A stretch of DNA of 64,000 nucleotides, taken from the NCBI GenBank assembly GCA_019417325.1, contig DXVO01000009.1:1-64000 (forward strand), written 5' to 3'. The position numbers and the translations under genes were made by a program. The notes beneath the pieces were generated by a model. The model had not been told where the DNA came from. It did not search any database and was given only the letters and a program-made list of their open reading frames with translations. The stretch comes from Parabacteroides sp. (GTDB lineage: Bacteria > Bacteroidota > Bacteroidia > Bacteroidales > Tannerellaceae). Position 1 is the stretch's first letter. The number at the start of each line of letters is the position of its first letter. Positions 63,592 through 64,000 of the stretch are shown here, in pieces.

Positions 63592-64000
63592 ATGAAAAAA
63601 TATATTATCCCCCTGGCTTTACTTTTTATGCAGGGTATCTCATCCTATGCTCAAACCGGGTATCTGGATGAAATCAAAATTGCAAATGAAAAAGTATCCA
63701 AAACATCCAACCGTCAGGTTACAGTCGGTATGGACATGGATCTTTCCACTCTGAAAATAAAAACACAACATTCACTTCGTATCGTTCCCATATTGGTCTC
63801 GCAGGATGGAAACAACAAAGTAGAACTCCCTTCTATAGTTGTAAATGGAAAAGTTCGTCATAAAGTACTACGCCGTACCGAGTCCTTAGACAAAATAACG
63901 GTTTATCCAGATGTACAAACAACAATAAGACGTAAGAATGGTACGGAACAAACGCTTCGTTATGATGCATCCGTTCCTTTTAAACGTTGGATGATTGACG
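63592..64000 (+). CDS. DUF3868-like envelope protein, partial at the window edge
   Basis: An open frame of 136 codons runs from the ATG at 63592 to the edge, with GGAGGAAC as ribosome site. It has a signal peptide (1-21, SSYAQ). The text VTVGMDMDLSTLKIKTQHSLRIVPIL and the following beta-rich region resemble the DUF3868 family, which often follows DUF3575 in fimbria-related operons of Bacteroides and Parabacteroides. The C-terminal part, often OmpA-like in relatives, is outside the window. Confidence 0.8.
   Translation, partial: MKKYIIPLALLFMQGISSYAQTGYLDEIKIANEKVSKTSNRQVTVGMDMDLSTLKIKTQHSLRIVPILVSQDGNNKVELPSIVVNGKVRHKVLRRTESLDKITVYPDVQTTIRRKNGTEQTLRYDASVPFKRWMID

Overview
The window reads as chromosome of a gut-type Bacteroidales bacterium, most likely Parabacteroides or a close relative (the genus is inferred). 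Evidence in the sequence: many upstream regions carry the Bacteroidetes -7 box TAnnTTTG instead of an E. coli promoter; there is a SusC/SusD pair driven by an ECF sigma/FecR pair; sulfatases have serine-type (S-x-P-S-R) active sites; and DUF5686, DUF3575 and TPR-TM-AraC families are present. No rRNA, tRNA, integrase, transposase or CRISPR array was seen.

Layout. 1-20.3 kb is mostly housekeeping and metabolism: a cobalamin methyltransferase, formate-THF ligase (fhs), a minus-strand run of polyprenyl-type glycosyltransferase, di-haem peroxidase, pyruvate oxidase and esterase, then mfd with an acyl-CoA ligase, a DUF5686 protein with an NhaC-type antiporter, and hybrid cluster protein (hcp) divergent from a Crp/Fnr regulator. 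21.8-36.7 kb is a long plus-strand cluster, often translationally coupled: AraC regulator, GNAT-fold acyltransferase, ketosynthase, ACP, two hotdog dehydratases, MMPL exporter, CrtI-like oxidoreductase, FabG, LolA-like carrier, thioesterase, flippase-like membrane protein, a truncated gene, DUF5686 protein and CDP-alcohol phosphatidyltransferase. It resembles aryl-polyene/flexirubin clusters but lacks their aryl-starter genes. 37.2-43.0 kb is a complete RND efflux operon, closed by a second AraC regulator (to 44.2 kb) clearly paralogous to the first, so the two regulators bracket the whole 22-kb block.

44.2-47.8 kb holds an A+T-rich gap with small ORFs, an exported cupin plus CMD-CMD-ABM pair and a NADAR-family protein. 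47.9-57.9 kb is a minus-strand polysaccharide utilisation locus: ECF sigma, FecR anti-sigma, SusC (with STN signalling domain), SusD and two sulfatases, pointing to a sulfated host glycan. 58.1-60.8 kb has a cytoplasmic alpha-amylase and a class I amidotransferase-like lipoprotein. 61.1-62.8 kb is a TPR-TM-AraC membrane regulator whose DNA-binding domain lies in the -1 frame behind a slippery A-tract and two overlapping perfect hairpins. Directly after it, four helically phased direct repeats precede a DUF3575/DUF3868-like envelope operon that runs off the window.

The two places that most deserve attention are the reduced polyene/lipid-like biosynthetic block with its paired regulators and pump, and the frame-switching regulator followed by its apparent operator array.
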